From Campylobacter concisus (GTDB taxonomy: Bacteria > Campylobacterota > Campylobacteria > Campylobacterales > Campylobacteraceae), in the NCBI RefSeq assembly GCF_003048775.2, contig NZ_CP049272.1, forward strand, positions 1,736,001 through 1,800,000: a DNA stretch of 64,000 nucleotides, written 5' to 3'. Each line of letters starts with the position of its first letter. Position 1 is the first letter of the stretch. Both the position numbers and the translations under genes were made by a program. This document shows positions 46,681 through 54,853 of the stretch, piece by piece. The notes beneath the pieces are model-generated. The model was not told the DNA's origin and ran no database searches. It saw only the letters and a program-made list of their open reading frames with translations.

Positions 46681-47364
46681 CTAAAATTTTACCTTGCTAA
46701 ATGAGATCTCGTTCTTAAGACCAAAGCCGTCAAATTCATCTATTAGCCCCGCTCGCTCTTTGGCGTAAGCCTTGTAGTTTTCGCTGTGGCGGTAGCTCTC
46801 AAAGCTAGCTTCGTCTTTGTAAATTTCAACCAGCACCCACTTGTTTGGCGCGTCCTTTTGACTAAAGGCAAACTGTGCAAATGCAGCGTCATCTACGCTT
46901 TTTTGCATATATTTTTTGATGATCTTTTCAAATTTCGTATCGCTTTTTGCTAAGAGGCTTAAATTTGTGATGTGAAAGTAGGCATCTTTTAGGCGCTCTG
47001 ACGTTAAATTTTTAGAAAACGCAGCCCTCTTTTTCACGCTTGTAGCCTTTTTGCTAGCCAAAATTTCAGCGCTTGCGCTTGCAAATTTCTTAAAATGCGC
47101 CGAGCTTAGATGCTTTTTATAAGCCGCCTCATCCTCATAAAACTCAAGCACGTAAAATAGCTCTGGCTTACTCTTTGCACTCGCAAAAAAGATCGCCTGC
47201 GTGCCTGGCTCACTCTTTGAGCTAAGGATATTTTCCCTGCCAAGCTGCTTTAGCAAGCTCTTGTTATTTGGCGTTGAAAGCAGCTCGTATAAGCTCACTT
47301 TCGCCTCCGCCCCAAAGGCAAAAGCTGCCGAAAATACTAATAAAAATAGCTTTTTAATCATCAA
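46681..47364 (-). CDS. Exported protein with two ABM (antibiotic biosynthesis monooxygenase-like) domains
   Basis: 227 residues. The signal peptide ends near F-G-A-E. Two ferredoxin-like repeats follow. The first has E-L-F-Y-V-L-E-F-Y-E-D-E-A-A-Y-K-K-H and the second K-W-V-L-V-E-I-Y-K-D-E-A-S-F-E-S-Y, each followed by the H/N-x-K segment typical of ABM dimers. ABM proteins act as cofactor-free monooxygenases or heme degraders. The exported location and duplication are unusual. It lies between the two tannases with gaps of 8 and 12 bp. Confidence 0.8.
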   Translation of the reverse strand: MMIKKLFLLVFSAAFAFGAEAKVSLYELLSTPNNKSLLKQLGRENILSSKSEPGTQAIFFASAKSKPELFYVLEFYEDEAAYKKHLSSAHFKKFASASAEILASKKATSVKKRAAFSKNLTSERLKDAYFHITNLSLLAKSDTKFEKIIKKYMQKSVDDAAFAQFAFSQKDAPNKWVLVEIYKDEASFESYRHSENYKAYAKERAGLIDEFDGFGLKNEISFSKVKF

Positions 47365-47376
47365 ATTTCCTTAAAT

Positions 47377-48813
47377 TTATTTCTCAACCACTCTTTTAAT
47401 CCAAGCAAAAAGCTCGTCTAAATCGTAGTCGCCGCCATGTCCTTGTCCCCAGACCGCTTCAAAATCAACCTCTTTGCCAGCATTTTTAAGCGAAAGCGCG
47501 AGCATAGCAGGTACGGCAAGGGCTAAGTCGGTGTCGTTTGTGCCCTGTCTTATGCGGTAAAATTTCGCCGCTTCATTATTTTTAGCGTAGTTCATCGCAT
47601 TCATCATCTTTATGACGCTAGCGTCTGCCATCTCGCCGCCGCTTCGCTCTTTTGCAAATTTAGTAAAGTGCTTTGCAGGCGTTTTGCTATCGCCAAAGAG
47701 GTCGTTTTCAGGATTTTCTAGCCCAAATCCGTCAAAGGCAACCACCGCTTTAGCGCGTTTTAGCGAAGCGATGAAGTCTTCTAGCTTAAATGTATATCCA
47801 AGCGAGCAGCCCTGCGTGTCAAGAGTTATAAATTTAGGTGTGAGCGTGTTTTTGTCGCTGCTTTTTGTAGCGGTAAATGCCTTTGAGATGAGGGCGCTTA
47901 TATACTCTTTGAAGCTGCCCTCGCCGTTTTCATCAAGGCTTAGCGCGTGGCCTTTGGCGTCTTTTAAATTTAGCGAGTTTAGATAGGCTGGGAATTTGCT
48001 CTTTAGCTCGCGCGAGAGCTCTTGTTGTGTGGCGTTTAGCTCGCCCGTGATAGTCTTTGGCTTTTTGATCCTGTCGTTAAAAGTGTTCGCGTTAAGACTT
48101 GAAAGATCAAGCCTTTCAAATTTATCCAAATCCCCAAACATCCACTCATACGCCTCGTCCTCATGCTCTAAATTTATCACAGGGCAGTAGGCTGAAGCGG
48201 CATAAATTTGATCGTCTGCCTTTGTAGCGCCTAGCTCTTTAAGATATGGCTCATACTCTTTTGCCCCTGCGCTTGTGCCAAGAAGTGCCGACATCGCGCC
48301 GCCTGCGCTCGTGCCGTTTGAGATTATTTTATTTGCGTCGCCTGGCATAAATTTGTCGTTAAATTTAAGATATCTAACAGCCGCTTTTAGATCGACTATC
48401 GCAGCTGGGGCTTTGCCGATAAATTTCTCGCCATCTTTTAGCGTCCTGCCCCTAGCGCCAACGCTTGCCACGACGTAGCCTCTAAGAAGCGCTTCAAGGG
48501 TGGCATTTGGCTTTTCGTTTTGGATTTCTGGCTTTTGTGGCATTGCGCTCATGTAGCCACCGATAGCATTTGGCATAAAAATGGCCGTCTTTTGGTCGCC
48601 AAATTTATCCTCTGGCACGTAGAAATTTAAAATCTCATAGTCGCTAACTGGCTTTGATACATAGACTATGCCCTCATAAGCTCTAAATTTAAGCGTCCTC
48701 TCGCCAACTTGTACGCTTTTTAGCTCAAATTTCTTTTCATTAAATTTAAGCTCGCCACCAAAGCAAGCGCCTACTAAACAAACCCCTAAAATAGCAACTC
48801 TAACGCCTTTCAT
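47377..48813 (-). CDS. Exported tannase-like esterase (subtype B-like alpha/beta hydrolase)
   Basis: 478 residues with a signal peptide ending G-A-C-F-G-G; the Cys could make it a lipoprotein. The nucleophile motif is N-G-T-S-A-G-G-A-M-S-A-L-L-G, very like bacterial subtype-B tannases. A C-terminal G-Q-G-H-G-G-D-Y-D offers the catalytic His, and R-Q-G-T-N-D-T-D an Asp. Such enzymes cleave galloyl and protocatechuoyl esters. Intact, unlike its distant cousin downstream. Starts 70 bp after the SDR gene. Confidence 0.82.
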   Translation of the reverse strand: MKGVRVAILGVCLVGACFGGELKFNEKKFELKSVQVGERTLKFRAYEGIVYVSKPVSDYEILNFYVPEDKFGDQKTAIFMPNAIGGYMSAMPQKPEIQNEKPNATLEALLRGYVVASVGARGRTLKDGEKFIGKAPAAIVDLKAAVRYLKFNDKFMPGDANKIISNGTSAGGAMSALLGTSAGAKEYEPYLKELGATKADDQIYAASAYCPVINLEHEDEAYEWMFGDLDKFERLDLSSLNANTFNDRIKKPKTITGELNATQQELSRELKSKFPAYLNSLNLKDAKGHALSLDENGEGSFKEYISALISKAFTATKSSDKNTLTPKFITLDTQGCSLGYTFKLEDFIASLKRAKAVVAFDGFGLENPENDLFGDSKTPAKHFTKFAKERSGGEMADASVIKMMNAMNYAKNNEAAKFYRIRQGTNDTDLALAVPAMLALSLKNAGKEVDFEAVWGQGHGGDYDLDELFAWIKRVVEK

Positions 48814-48883
48814 GATCTGCCTTTTTATTTTGTCCTACTTTTTGCTTTACTAGCCTTGGCGTAGGCTACCAGGGCTTTAGCGC

Positions 48884-49624
48884 CTAGTTATCTTTTGGCT
48901 CGTATTTGATCGCGTAGTCAAATTTTGGCTTGCTTAAACTAAACTCAAAGCTATCTCTATCGACCGAGCCAACGCAGTAATGGCTATCATAAAGGCGAAG
49001 CAAAAACTCCGCCATCTGCTCGCTCGTGTGGTACTTTTTAAACGCCTTGTCGTAATCGTAGCTCTCTTTGCTAGTTGCCACCATGCCAAATTCTGTCTTT
49101 GTGGCAGCTGGAGCTAGGACTTTTGCCTGCATTTTTGCCTGCTTGTCCTGTGCTAGCTCGTGGTAAAGTCCCTCGCTAAAGGCACTTACGAAAAATTTGC
49201 TAGCGCAGTATGTGACGGCATTTGGCACGATCTTGTAGCCACCTATCGAAGAGATGTTTATAAGCTGCGTATCTTTGTCTTTGTATTTTTTAGTAAAGAG
49301 CGTTGAGAGCGTGACAAGCGAGATGATGTTTAAATTTATCATCTGCGTGATTTTTTCTAAATTTTGCTCGCCGACCTTGTTGTAGTCGCCAAAGCCAGCG
49401 TTATTTATAAGCGCTTTTAACTCAAATTTTTCTAAATTACGCCAAAGAGCTAGGGTATTTTCTTGATTTGAAAGGTCGCAAAGCTCTATCACCACATCGA
49501 CATTTGCAAATTTGGCTATCTCGCTTTTTAGCTCTTCTAAAAGCTCGCCACGCCTTGCAAATGCCTTTACCGCGGCCGCTCCTATGCCTGAGCTTGCTCC
49601 AGTGATGGCGATGTATCTTTTCAC
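48884..49624 (-). CDS. Short-chain dehydrogenase/reductase with a shortened Rossmann start
   Basis: 246 residues. It has the SDR cofactor motif T-G-A-S-S-G-I-G, N-N-A-G, a catalytic Ser in I-S-S-I-G-G-Y and Y-C-A-S-K. Between A-F-A-R-R-G and E-L-L-E-E-L the segment that normally forms beta strand 2 and its cofactor-specifying Arg/Asp (about 10 residues) is absent. This suggests an in-frame deletion between short Ala-Arg-Arg repeats. Activity may be impaired. It overlaps the upstream oxidoreductase gene by 4 bp. Confidence 0.85.
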   Translation of the reverse strand: MKRYIAITGASSGIGAAAVKAFARRGELLEELKSEIAKFANVDVVIELCDLSNQENTLALWRNLEKFELKALINNAGFGDYNKVGEQNLEKITQMINLNIISLVTLSTLFTKKYKDKDTQLINISSIGGYKIVPNAVTYCASKFFVSAFSEGLYHELAQDKQAKMQAKVLAPAATKTEFGMVATSKESYDYDKAFKKYHTSEQMAEFLLRLYDSHYCVGSVDRDSFEFSLSKPKFDYAIKYEPKDN

Positions 49625-50262
49625 TTCGCGTACTCCATCGGGCTATAAATTTTGACACCCTCGCTGTGGTCATCTTGCGCTACTTGCACGATCACCTTAG
49701 CGATGTCAGACGCTCTCATCGGACGATACTCGTCAAAAAAGCCTTTTGGGATAAATTTAAACGCCTTTATCGCTAGATACTCGCCAAGTCTAAATTCCTT
49801 TCTCTCAGCCTCGATAAGTGGCAGCCTAACGACATGAAACGAGCTATATCCAAGCTCTTTTATCTTTGCTTCTGCCTGACCTTTTGCCTTTAGGTAAAAC
49901 GAGCCTGACTTTCTGTTTGCCCCTGCGGCTGAGAGTAAAACAAAGCGTTTTGCGCCGCACTCTAAGCCAAATTTAGCGAAATTTATCGGATAGGTCACAT
50001 CGACTTTGTAAAACTGCTCTTTGTGCTTTGCCACTTTCATCGTCGTGCCAAGCGCGCAAAATACATCATCAGCGATAAATGGCACCTCATCTTTAAAATC
50101 ATCAAAATTTACTATCTTTACTTCAAGCTTTTCATGAGTAAAATTTAGTTCGTGCCTAGCAAGGGCGATAACCTTACTGTAATGCTCGCTCTGGCATAAA
50201 TTTTTTAAAATCTCACTTCCCAAAGCGCCACTGGCTCCAGCTATAAGGGCGATCTTTTTCAT
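49621..50262 (-). CDS. NAD(P)-binding Rossmann-fold oxidoreductase (atypical SDR, YwnB/HTATIP2-like)
   Basis: 213 residues. The N-terminal cofactor loop is I-A-G-A-S-G-A-L-G-S-E. F-C-A-L-G-T-T and F-V-L-L-S-A-A-G-A mark the NmrA/HTATIP2-type branch of atypical SDRs, many of which lack a proven substrate. The ribosome site is AAAGGAAAG. It is translated ahead of the SDR with a 4-bp overlap and follows the alcohol dehydrogenase by 29 bp, within the tannase cluster. Confidence 0.85.
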   Translation of the reverse strand: MKKIALIAGASGALGSEILKNLCQSEHYSKVIALARHELNFTHEKLEVKIVNFDDFKDEVPFIADDVFCALGTTMKVAKHKEQFYKVDVTYPINFAKFGLECGAKRFVLLSAAGANRKSGSFYLKAKGQAEAKIKELGYSSFHVVRLPLIEAERKEFRLGEYLAIKAFKFIPKGFFDEYRPMRASDIAKVIVQVAQDDHSEGVKIYSPMEYAK

Positions 50263-50291
50263 ATCTTTCCTTTGTAAAATTTAGATAAATT

Positions 50292-51437
50292 CTATCTCGC
50301 TAAGGCAAAAATTTCACTTATTGCCTCTTTTGTATAAATTTGCTCCAAGCCCCTACCCTTGGTATAGTCATAAACTAAAGCCATTATCTCGTCTAAATTT
50401 GTCTCATCAACGCCGATTTCAATGAGGCTTGTTGGCGTGCCGATCTTGCTAAACCACTCTTTTAGCCTCTCTATGCCTGCGTCTGCGTCATCCACGCTAA
50501 AAATTTCTTTGCCAAAGCGCTTAAATGCCTTTAAATTTCTACTCTTATACCACTTCATCCAAGCTGGCATAACGACACTTAGCCCAGCCCCATGCGCGCA
50601 ATCAACCACCGCACCTATGGCGTGCTCGATCATGTGATTTGGATATGAGTAGCCGGCTGTGCCAACGTAAGTTAAGCCATTTAGCGCCATCGTCGCAGCC
50701 CAAGCAAACTCGCATCTAGCGCCATAGTTTTCTGGCTCTTTTAGTAAAATTTCAGTCGTTTTCATGACCGTTTTGATGTTTGCTTCGATGTATAAATTTA
50801 TGATCTCAGGCTGAATGCTTGCCGTAAAATAGCCCTCGATGCTGTGAGCGATGATGTCTGAGGCTGAATAGACCAAGTACTCCTTGCTAACGCTTGCTTG
50901 AAGCAGCGGGTTTACCACTGAAACTTTTGGGTAAAGACAAGCGCCGTGCATGGCAAATTTCTCTTTTGTGGCTTCGTTTGTGACGACTGAGCCGCCGTTC
51001 ATCTCTGAGCCAGTTGCTGCAAGCGTTATGATGTCAAAGATCATAAGTGCTTCGCTTGGGTCTTTGCCTGTAAAAAAGTCCCAAACATCGCCATTATATT
51101 TAGCTCCAGCGGCCACAGCCTTTGCCGTGTCAAGCACTGAGCCACCACCTATGGCTAGCACGCTATCGACACCTTGCTTTTTAGCTAAATTTATAGCCTC
51201 GTTCACCTTGCTTAGCACTGGATTTGATTTCACGCCACCTATCTTGCAAAACTCGATGCCATTTGCACTTAGGCTCTTTGCTGCGATATCAAAAAGGCCA
51301 TTTTTTATGATCCTATCGCTACCATAGATGATAAGCGTCTTTTTAACGCCAAATTCTTTCATATATCTGCCGATATTTTGCTCTTTATCTTTGCCAAATT
51401 CTATTTTTGTAGGGTTTAAAAAGCTAAAATTTTGCAT
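50292..51437 (-). CDS. Iron-containing alcohol dehydrogenase (YqhD/butanol dehydrogenase type)
   Basis: 381 residues. NADPH-binding G-G-G-S-V-L-D-T-A-K, followed by metal-site residues: Asp in S-A-S-D-I-I-A-H-S with its His, H-M-I-E-H-A, and H-G-A-G-L. The family reduces aldehydes to alcohols. First gene of the minus-strand run that includes the two tannases, so it sets the start of that putative operon. AAGGAGA precedes the ATG. Confidence 0.93.
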   Translation of the reverse strand: MQNFSFLNPTKIEFGKDKEQNIGRYMKEFGVKKTLIIYGSDRIIKNGLFDIAAKSLSANGIEFCKIGGVKSNPVLSKVNEAINLAKKQGVDSVLAIGGGSVLDTAKAVAAGAKYNGDVWDFFTGKDPSEALMIFDIITLAATGSEMNGGSVVTNEATKEKFAMHGACLYPKVSVVNPLLQASVSKEYLVYSASDIIAHSIEGYFTASIQPEIINLYIEANIKTVMKTTEILLKEPENYGARCEFAWAATMALNGLTYVGTAGYSYPNHMIEHAIGAVVDCAHGAGLSVVMPAWMKWYKSRNLKAFKRFGKEIFSVDDADAGIERLKEWFSKIGTPTSLIEIGVDETNLDEIMALVYDYTKGRGLEQIYTKEAISEIFALAR

Positions 51438-51511
51438 AGTTTCTCCTTATTAGTTTTAATGATTATAGTTTTGCAAAGCAAAAATTTTTGTTAAAAATAA
51501 TGAGTAGAAAT

Positions 51512-52186
51512 TTAAAAATTTCTTAGTTTAATAGGAAGTTTTGAGATAATCTTTTTCGGATCAAAGCTACTTTTAGCATCAACTAAATTTCCAAAATTTT
51601 CACCTGTGCTAAGGAATTTTTGCAAATAATAATTGCCTCTATATCCAAGGTTATAAAGAATTTCAGACATCAAAGAAATATCTGTTTCGTTTAGAAAGTC
51701 TGCATGCACAGTTGTTCTTACTTCAAAATCAAAATTTATCTCAAGCAGATATTTTAGCGTGCTAATAAATTTTTCATATAAATTTGAGCCAGTTACACCA
51801 ACAAATTTCTCTTTTGGCGCTTTAAAATCAAGTGCGATATAGTCAATCAGCCCTTCACCTATCGCCTCTTTTAAAATCTCAATATGAGAGCCATTTGTAT
51901 CAACCTTTAGGCAAAAATTTCTTGACTTAACCTCTTTTGCAAGTTTTAAAAACAAAGGATTTGCCGTGCATTCGCCGCCGCTAAAGACGATGCCATTTAG
52001 CTTGCCTATGCGGCGGTCCAAGAAGTTACAAACCTCATCCATTTCTATATTGCCATTTGAATTTACAACTTCTATATTGTAACAATACATGCATCGCATA
52101 TTACAGCCTGCAAACCAAACTACCGCAGCCACTTTGTCTGGATAATCAAGCGTAGTAAATGGCGTTATACTAAAGACTTTATGCAA
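51512..52186 (-). CDS. nrdG: Anaerobic ribonucleotide reductase activating protein (radical SAM)
   Basis: 224 residues. The radical-SAM cluster motif is C-N-M-R-C-M-Y-C, preceded by T-T-L-D-Y-P-D-K as in NrdG-type activases. G-G-E-C-T is the SAM-contact motif. It generates the glycyl radical on the class III reductase. The stand-alone glycyl-radical gene and nrdD lie immediately upstream; a hairpin between them may lower nrdG expression. Confidence 0.9.
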   Translation of the reverse strand: MHKVFSITPFTTLDYPDKVAAVVWFAGCNMRCMYCYNIEVVNSNGNIEMDEVCNFLDRRIGKLNGIVFSGGECTANPLFLKLAKEVKSRNFCLKVDTNGSHIEILKEAIGEGLIDYIALDFKAPKEKFVGVTGSNLYEKFISTLKYLLEINFDFEVRTTVHADFLNETDISLMSEILYNLGYRGNYYLQKFLSTGENFGNLVDAKSSFDPKKIISKLPIKLRNF

Positions 52187-52209
52187 ATTTATGGACCTTT
52201 TGAGATTTA

Positions 52210-52240
52210 AAAGGCACAGAAGATTGTGCCTTTTTTATTT
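52210..52240. terminator. Hairpin between the NrdD radical-domain gene and nrdG
   Basis: A 9-bp perfect stem (AAAGGCACA 52210-52218; TGTGCCTTT 52225-52233), loop GAAGAT, T runs on both sides. On the minus strand it lies 38 bp after the small gene and 24 bp before nrdG, so it can act as an attenuator or a full terminator. Confidence 0.75.
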
Positions 52241-52270
52241 GAGTTTTTATGTTTTTATTGGCTGCGGTGA

Positions 52271-52441
52271 TTATCTTTTGCAGCAACTTGCGTATTCATC
52301 AAATTTAATACGCTCTTTATGCTCGCCTTTTTTACCAAGGTTAAAGCTCTCAACTGGGCGATGATAACCCATAACACGAGTATAGACTACGCATTTTGTG
52401 CGTTTGTCTTGAACTTTTTCCAAAATTTCTTTTTCTGTCAT
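52271..52441 (-). CDS. Stand-alone glycyl-radical domain of class III ribonucleotide reductase
   Basis: 56 residues, starting 9 bp after the nrdD stop with a strong GGAGAGG site. It reads V-Y-T-R-V-M-G-Y-H-R-P-V followed by F-N-L-G-K-K-G-E-H-K-E-R, the glycyl-radical C-terminus of NrdD. In single-chain enzymes this comes right after the Zn-binding Cys pair. The radical Gly should be Gly25. The neighbouring NrdD ends just after its Zn motif without it. So the class III enzyme here is made from two polypeptides. The C-terminus ends in adjacent Cys residues (C-C-K-R). Confidence 0.88.
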   Translation of the reverse strand: MTEKEILEKVQDKRTKCVVYTRVMGYHRPVESFNLGKKGEHKERIKFDEYASCCKR

Positions 52442-52450
52442 TTCCTCTCC

Positions 52451-54553
52451 TTATTTGGAATTGTTTTTCTCTTTTTCTATTAATTCTGCATCACAAAGCG
52501 GACAAAATTCATGCTCTCCAGCAATGTAACCATGTTTTGAACAAACGCTAAACACAGGCGTTATAGTGATATATGGAAGCTTATAATTTGAGATTATGCT
52601 CTTTACAAGCTCCTTGCAAGCTTTAGGTGAGCTGATCCTTTCTTTCATATAAAGGTGAAATACTGTACCACCAGTGTATGAAGTCTGAAGATCATCTTGC
52701 AAATCAAGTGCCTCGTAAGCATCATCTGTAAAATTTGCTGGAAGCTGGGTTGAGTTTGTATAGTAAATATTCTCTCCCCCGCCTGCTTGGATGATGTCTG
52801 GATAGCGCTTTTTATCCTCTTTGGCAAAGCGGTATGTTGTGCCCTCAGCTGGAGTCGCCTCAAGGTTATATAAATTTCCAGTTTCTTCTTGAAATGTCCT
52901 TATCTTATCGCGTAAAAATTCAACCATCTCAATAGCAAAATCACGTCCAAATTTTGTTGAGATATTCTCTTTATCATTTGTGAAATTTCTAAGAAGCTCG
53001 TTCATACCATTTATACCAATCGTGCTAAAGTGGTTATTAAAGTGCTTTAGATATCTAGCTGTATAAGGATAAAGCCCTCTGTCATACATCTCTTGGATAA
53101 ATTTGCGCTTTTTTTCAAGTGTCGATTTAGCAAGCTCCAAAAGATAGCTAAGCCTGTTATAAAGTGCGACTTTATCACCTTTGAAGTTGTAGCCTAGGCG
53201 AGCTAAATTTATAGTGACAACACCGATCGAGCCTGTCATCTCAGCACTACCAAAAAGACCACCACCTCGTTTTAAAAGCTCTCTTAGATCAAGCTGCAAG
53301 CGGCAGCACATAGAGCGGACATGTCCTGGTTTATAAGCTTTTTCGTTTTCTATCTTATTGCCATTTTCATCGTAAGTGTATTGTGAGCCAATGAAATTTT
53401 GAAAGTAGCTTGAACCCATTTTGGCAGTATTTTCAAAGAGTACATCCGCTACTTCGCTATCCCAATCAAAATCCTCTGTGATATTTACCGTTGGTATCGG
53501 AAATGTAAAAGGCTGCGAGCACTTATCGCCAGCTGTTAAAACCTCATAAAATGCCTTATCTATGCGTGCCATTTCAGGCTCGAAGTCCTTGTAGGTCATA
53601 TCGATCAAATTTTTTCTGCCACGCTCGTTTGCTTTTTTCAAAATTTTCTCATCTTTTACATTTGTAAAGAGGTGTATATCATCGCTCGTTGGGATCTGAT
53701 CTCTTAGGTCGCTTGGGCAAGTGATGTCGATGGTTACGTTTGTAAATGGACTTTGTCCCCAGCGCGCAGGCACATTTAAGTTAAAAATAAAGCTAGTGAT
53801 CGCCTTTTTGATCTCAGCGTCACTTAGATCGTCTTTGAAAACATAAGGCGCAAGGTAAGTGTCAAAGCTAGAAAACGCCTGAGCACCCGCCCACTCGCTT
53901 TGCAAAATTCCTAAGAAATTTGCCATCTGATAAAGCGCCTCTCTAAAGTGCTTTGGAGCCTTACTCTCAACTCTGCCACGAACGCCGTTAAAGCCCTCGT
54001 TTAACAAAGCTCGCAAGCTCCAGCCAGCACAATAACCTGTAAGGCAGTCAAGGTCGTGGATGTGGTAGTCACCATTTCTGTGAGCAAGTCCCTCTTCTTT
54101 GCTATAAACAGCGTCTAGCCAGTAGTTTGCGATGACTTTACCAGCGGTGTTGTTGATGAGTCCTGCGTTTGAGTAGCTTGTATTTGAGTTTGCAGAAATT
54201 CTCCAATCAGTGCCATTTATATACTCATTTATTGTTTGAGTTGAATTTATGTAAGTCGTATCGTCATTTAGGCCTAAAATTTGCTCACGCTGAAGCTTGT
54301 GGGTATGACGGTAGAGCATAAAGCTTTTTAAAACGTCGAAATACCCGCTATTAAATAGCTCTTTTTCGATCGCATCTTGGATGTCTTCGACTGTTATCGC
54401 GCTTGACTTTTGAAAGATATCTTGGACAACATTTGTAAAAACTTTCTCATCATAAGCTAAATTTTCGCTTGCAAATGCCTTTTTTATCGCATCTACTATC
54501 TTATATGCTACAAATTCTTGTCTTGTGCCATCTCTCTTCAAAATCTCACGCAT
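52451..54553 (-). CDS. nrdD: Anaerobic ribonucleoside-triphosphate reductase, large part lacking the glycyl-radical tail
   Basis: 700 residues. An N-terminal ATP-cone (I-L-K-R-D-G-T-R-Q-E-F) precedes the class III catalytic domain with active-site Cys (C-C-R-L-Q-L-D-L). The C-terminal Zn site is V-C-S-K-H-G-Y and F-C-P-L-C. It then ends after 12 more residues, where single-chain NrdD would continue into R-V-x-G-Y. That piece is supplied by the next gene. It makes deoxynucleotides from triphosphates without oxygen. Confidence 0.95.
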   Translation of the reverse strand: MREILKRDGTRQEFVAYKIVDAIKKAFASENLAYDEKVFTNVVQDIFQKSSAITVEDIQDAIEKELFNSGYFDVLKSFMLYRHTHKLQREQILGLNDDTTYINSTQTINEYINGTDWRISANSNTSYSNAGLINNTAGKVIANYWLDAVYSKEEGLAHRNGDYHIHDLDCLTGYCAGWSLRALLNEGFNGVRGRVESKAPKHFREALYQMANFLGILQSEWAGAQAFSSFDTYLAPYVFKDDLSDAEIKKAITSFIFNLNVPARWGQSPFTNVTIDITCPSDLRDQIPTSDDIHLFTNVKDEKILKKANERGRKNLIDMTYKDFEPEMARIDKAFYEVLTAGDKCSQPFTFPIPTVNITEDFDWDSEVADVLFENTAKMGSSYFQNFIGSQYTYDENGNKIENEKAYKPGHVRSMCCRLQLDLRELLKRGGGLFGSAEMTGSIGVVTINLARLGYNFKGDKVALYNRLSYLLELAKSTLEKKRKFIQEMYDRGLYPYTARYLKHFNNHFSTIGINGMNELLRNFTNDKENISTKFGRDFAIEMVEFLRDKIRTFQEETGNLYNLEATPAEGTTYRFAKEDKKRYPDIIQAGGGENIYYTNSTQLPANFTDDAYEALDLQDDLQTSYTGGTVFHLYMKERISSPKACKELVKSIISNYKLPYITITPVFSVCSKHGYIAGEHEFCPLCDAELIEKEKNNSK

Positions 54554-54840
54554 TACTCGCTCTTTCTTCTAAATTTTTCAATATAAAGTTTAAAAGTATA
54601 GGACAAGAAAGCTTAAACAATAGATAACTATTTTATTTTGTTTAATAATATTTATCAAAAAATATAAAATTTTAAAAAGTTTTCTTAAAGGATAAATTTA
54701 AGTTATATAAGTATATTAAACTAAATTTTTATTATTTTACTTAAATAATTATTTTAGTTTTAATTTTTAAAATAGTATATTTAAATGTTTCTTTCATATA
54801 GATCTTTATTTAATTTATATTAATATTAGCCGGTTTTCAA
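54554..54840. other. Very AT-rich intergenic region
   Basis: About 290 bp between the divergent nrdD and a lipoprotein gene. Composition is extremely AT-rich with TATATT-like boxes, and no open frame of note. It must carry the promoters for both; an RNR regulator site was not recognisable. Confidence 0.5.
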
Positions 54841-54853
54841 TAAAGGAGTTTAA

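Noticed and set aside
49437-49673. Frame overlapping the SDR start that could suggest a frameshift
   Set aside because: Its translation is Arg/Lys-rich nonsense from the SDR gene in another frame; the SDR frame itself is open throughout.
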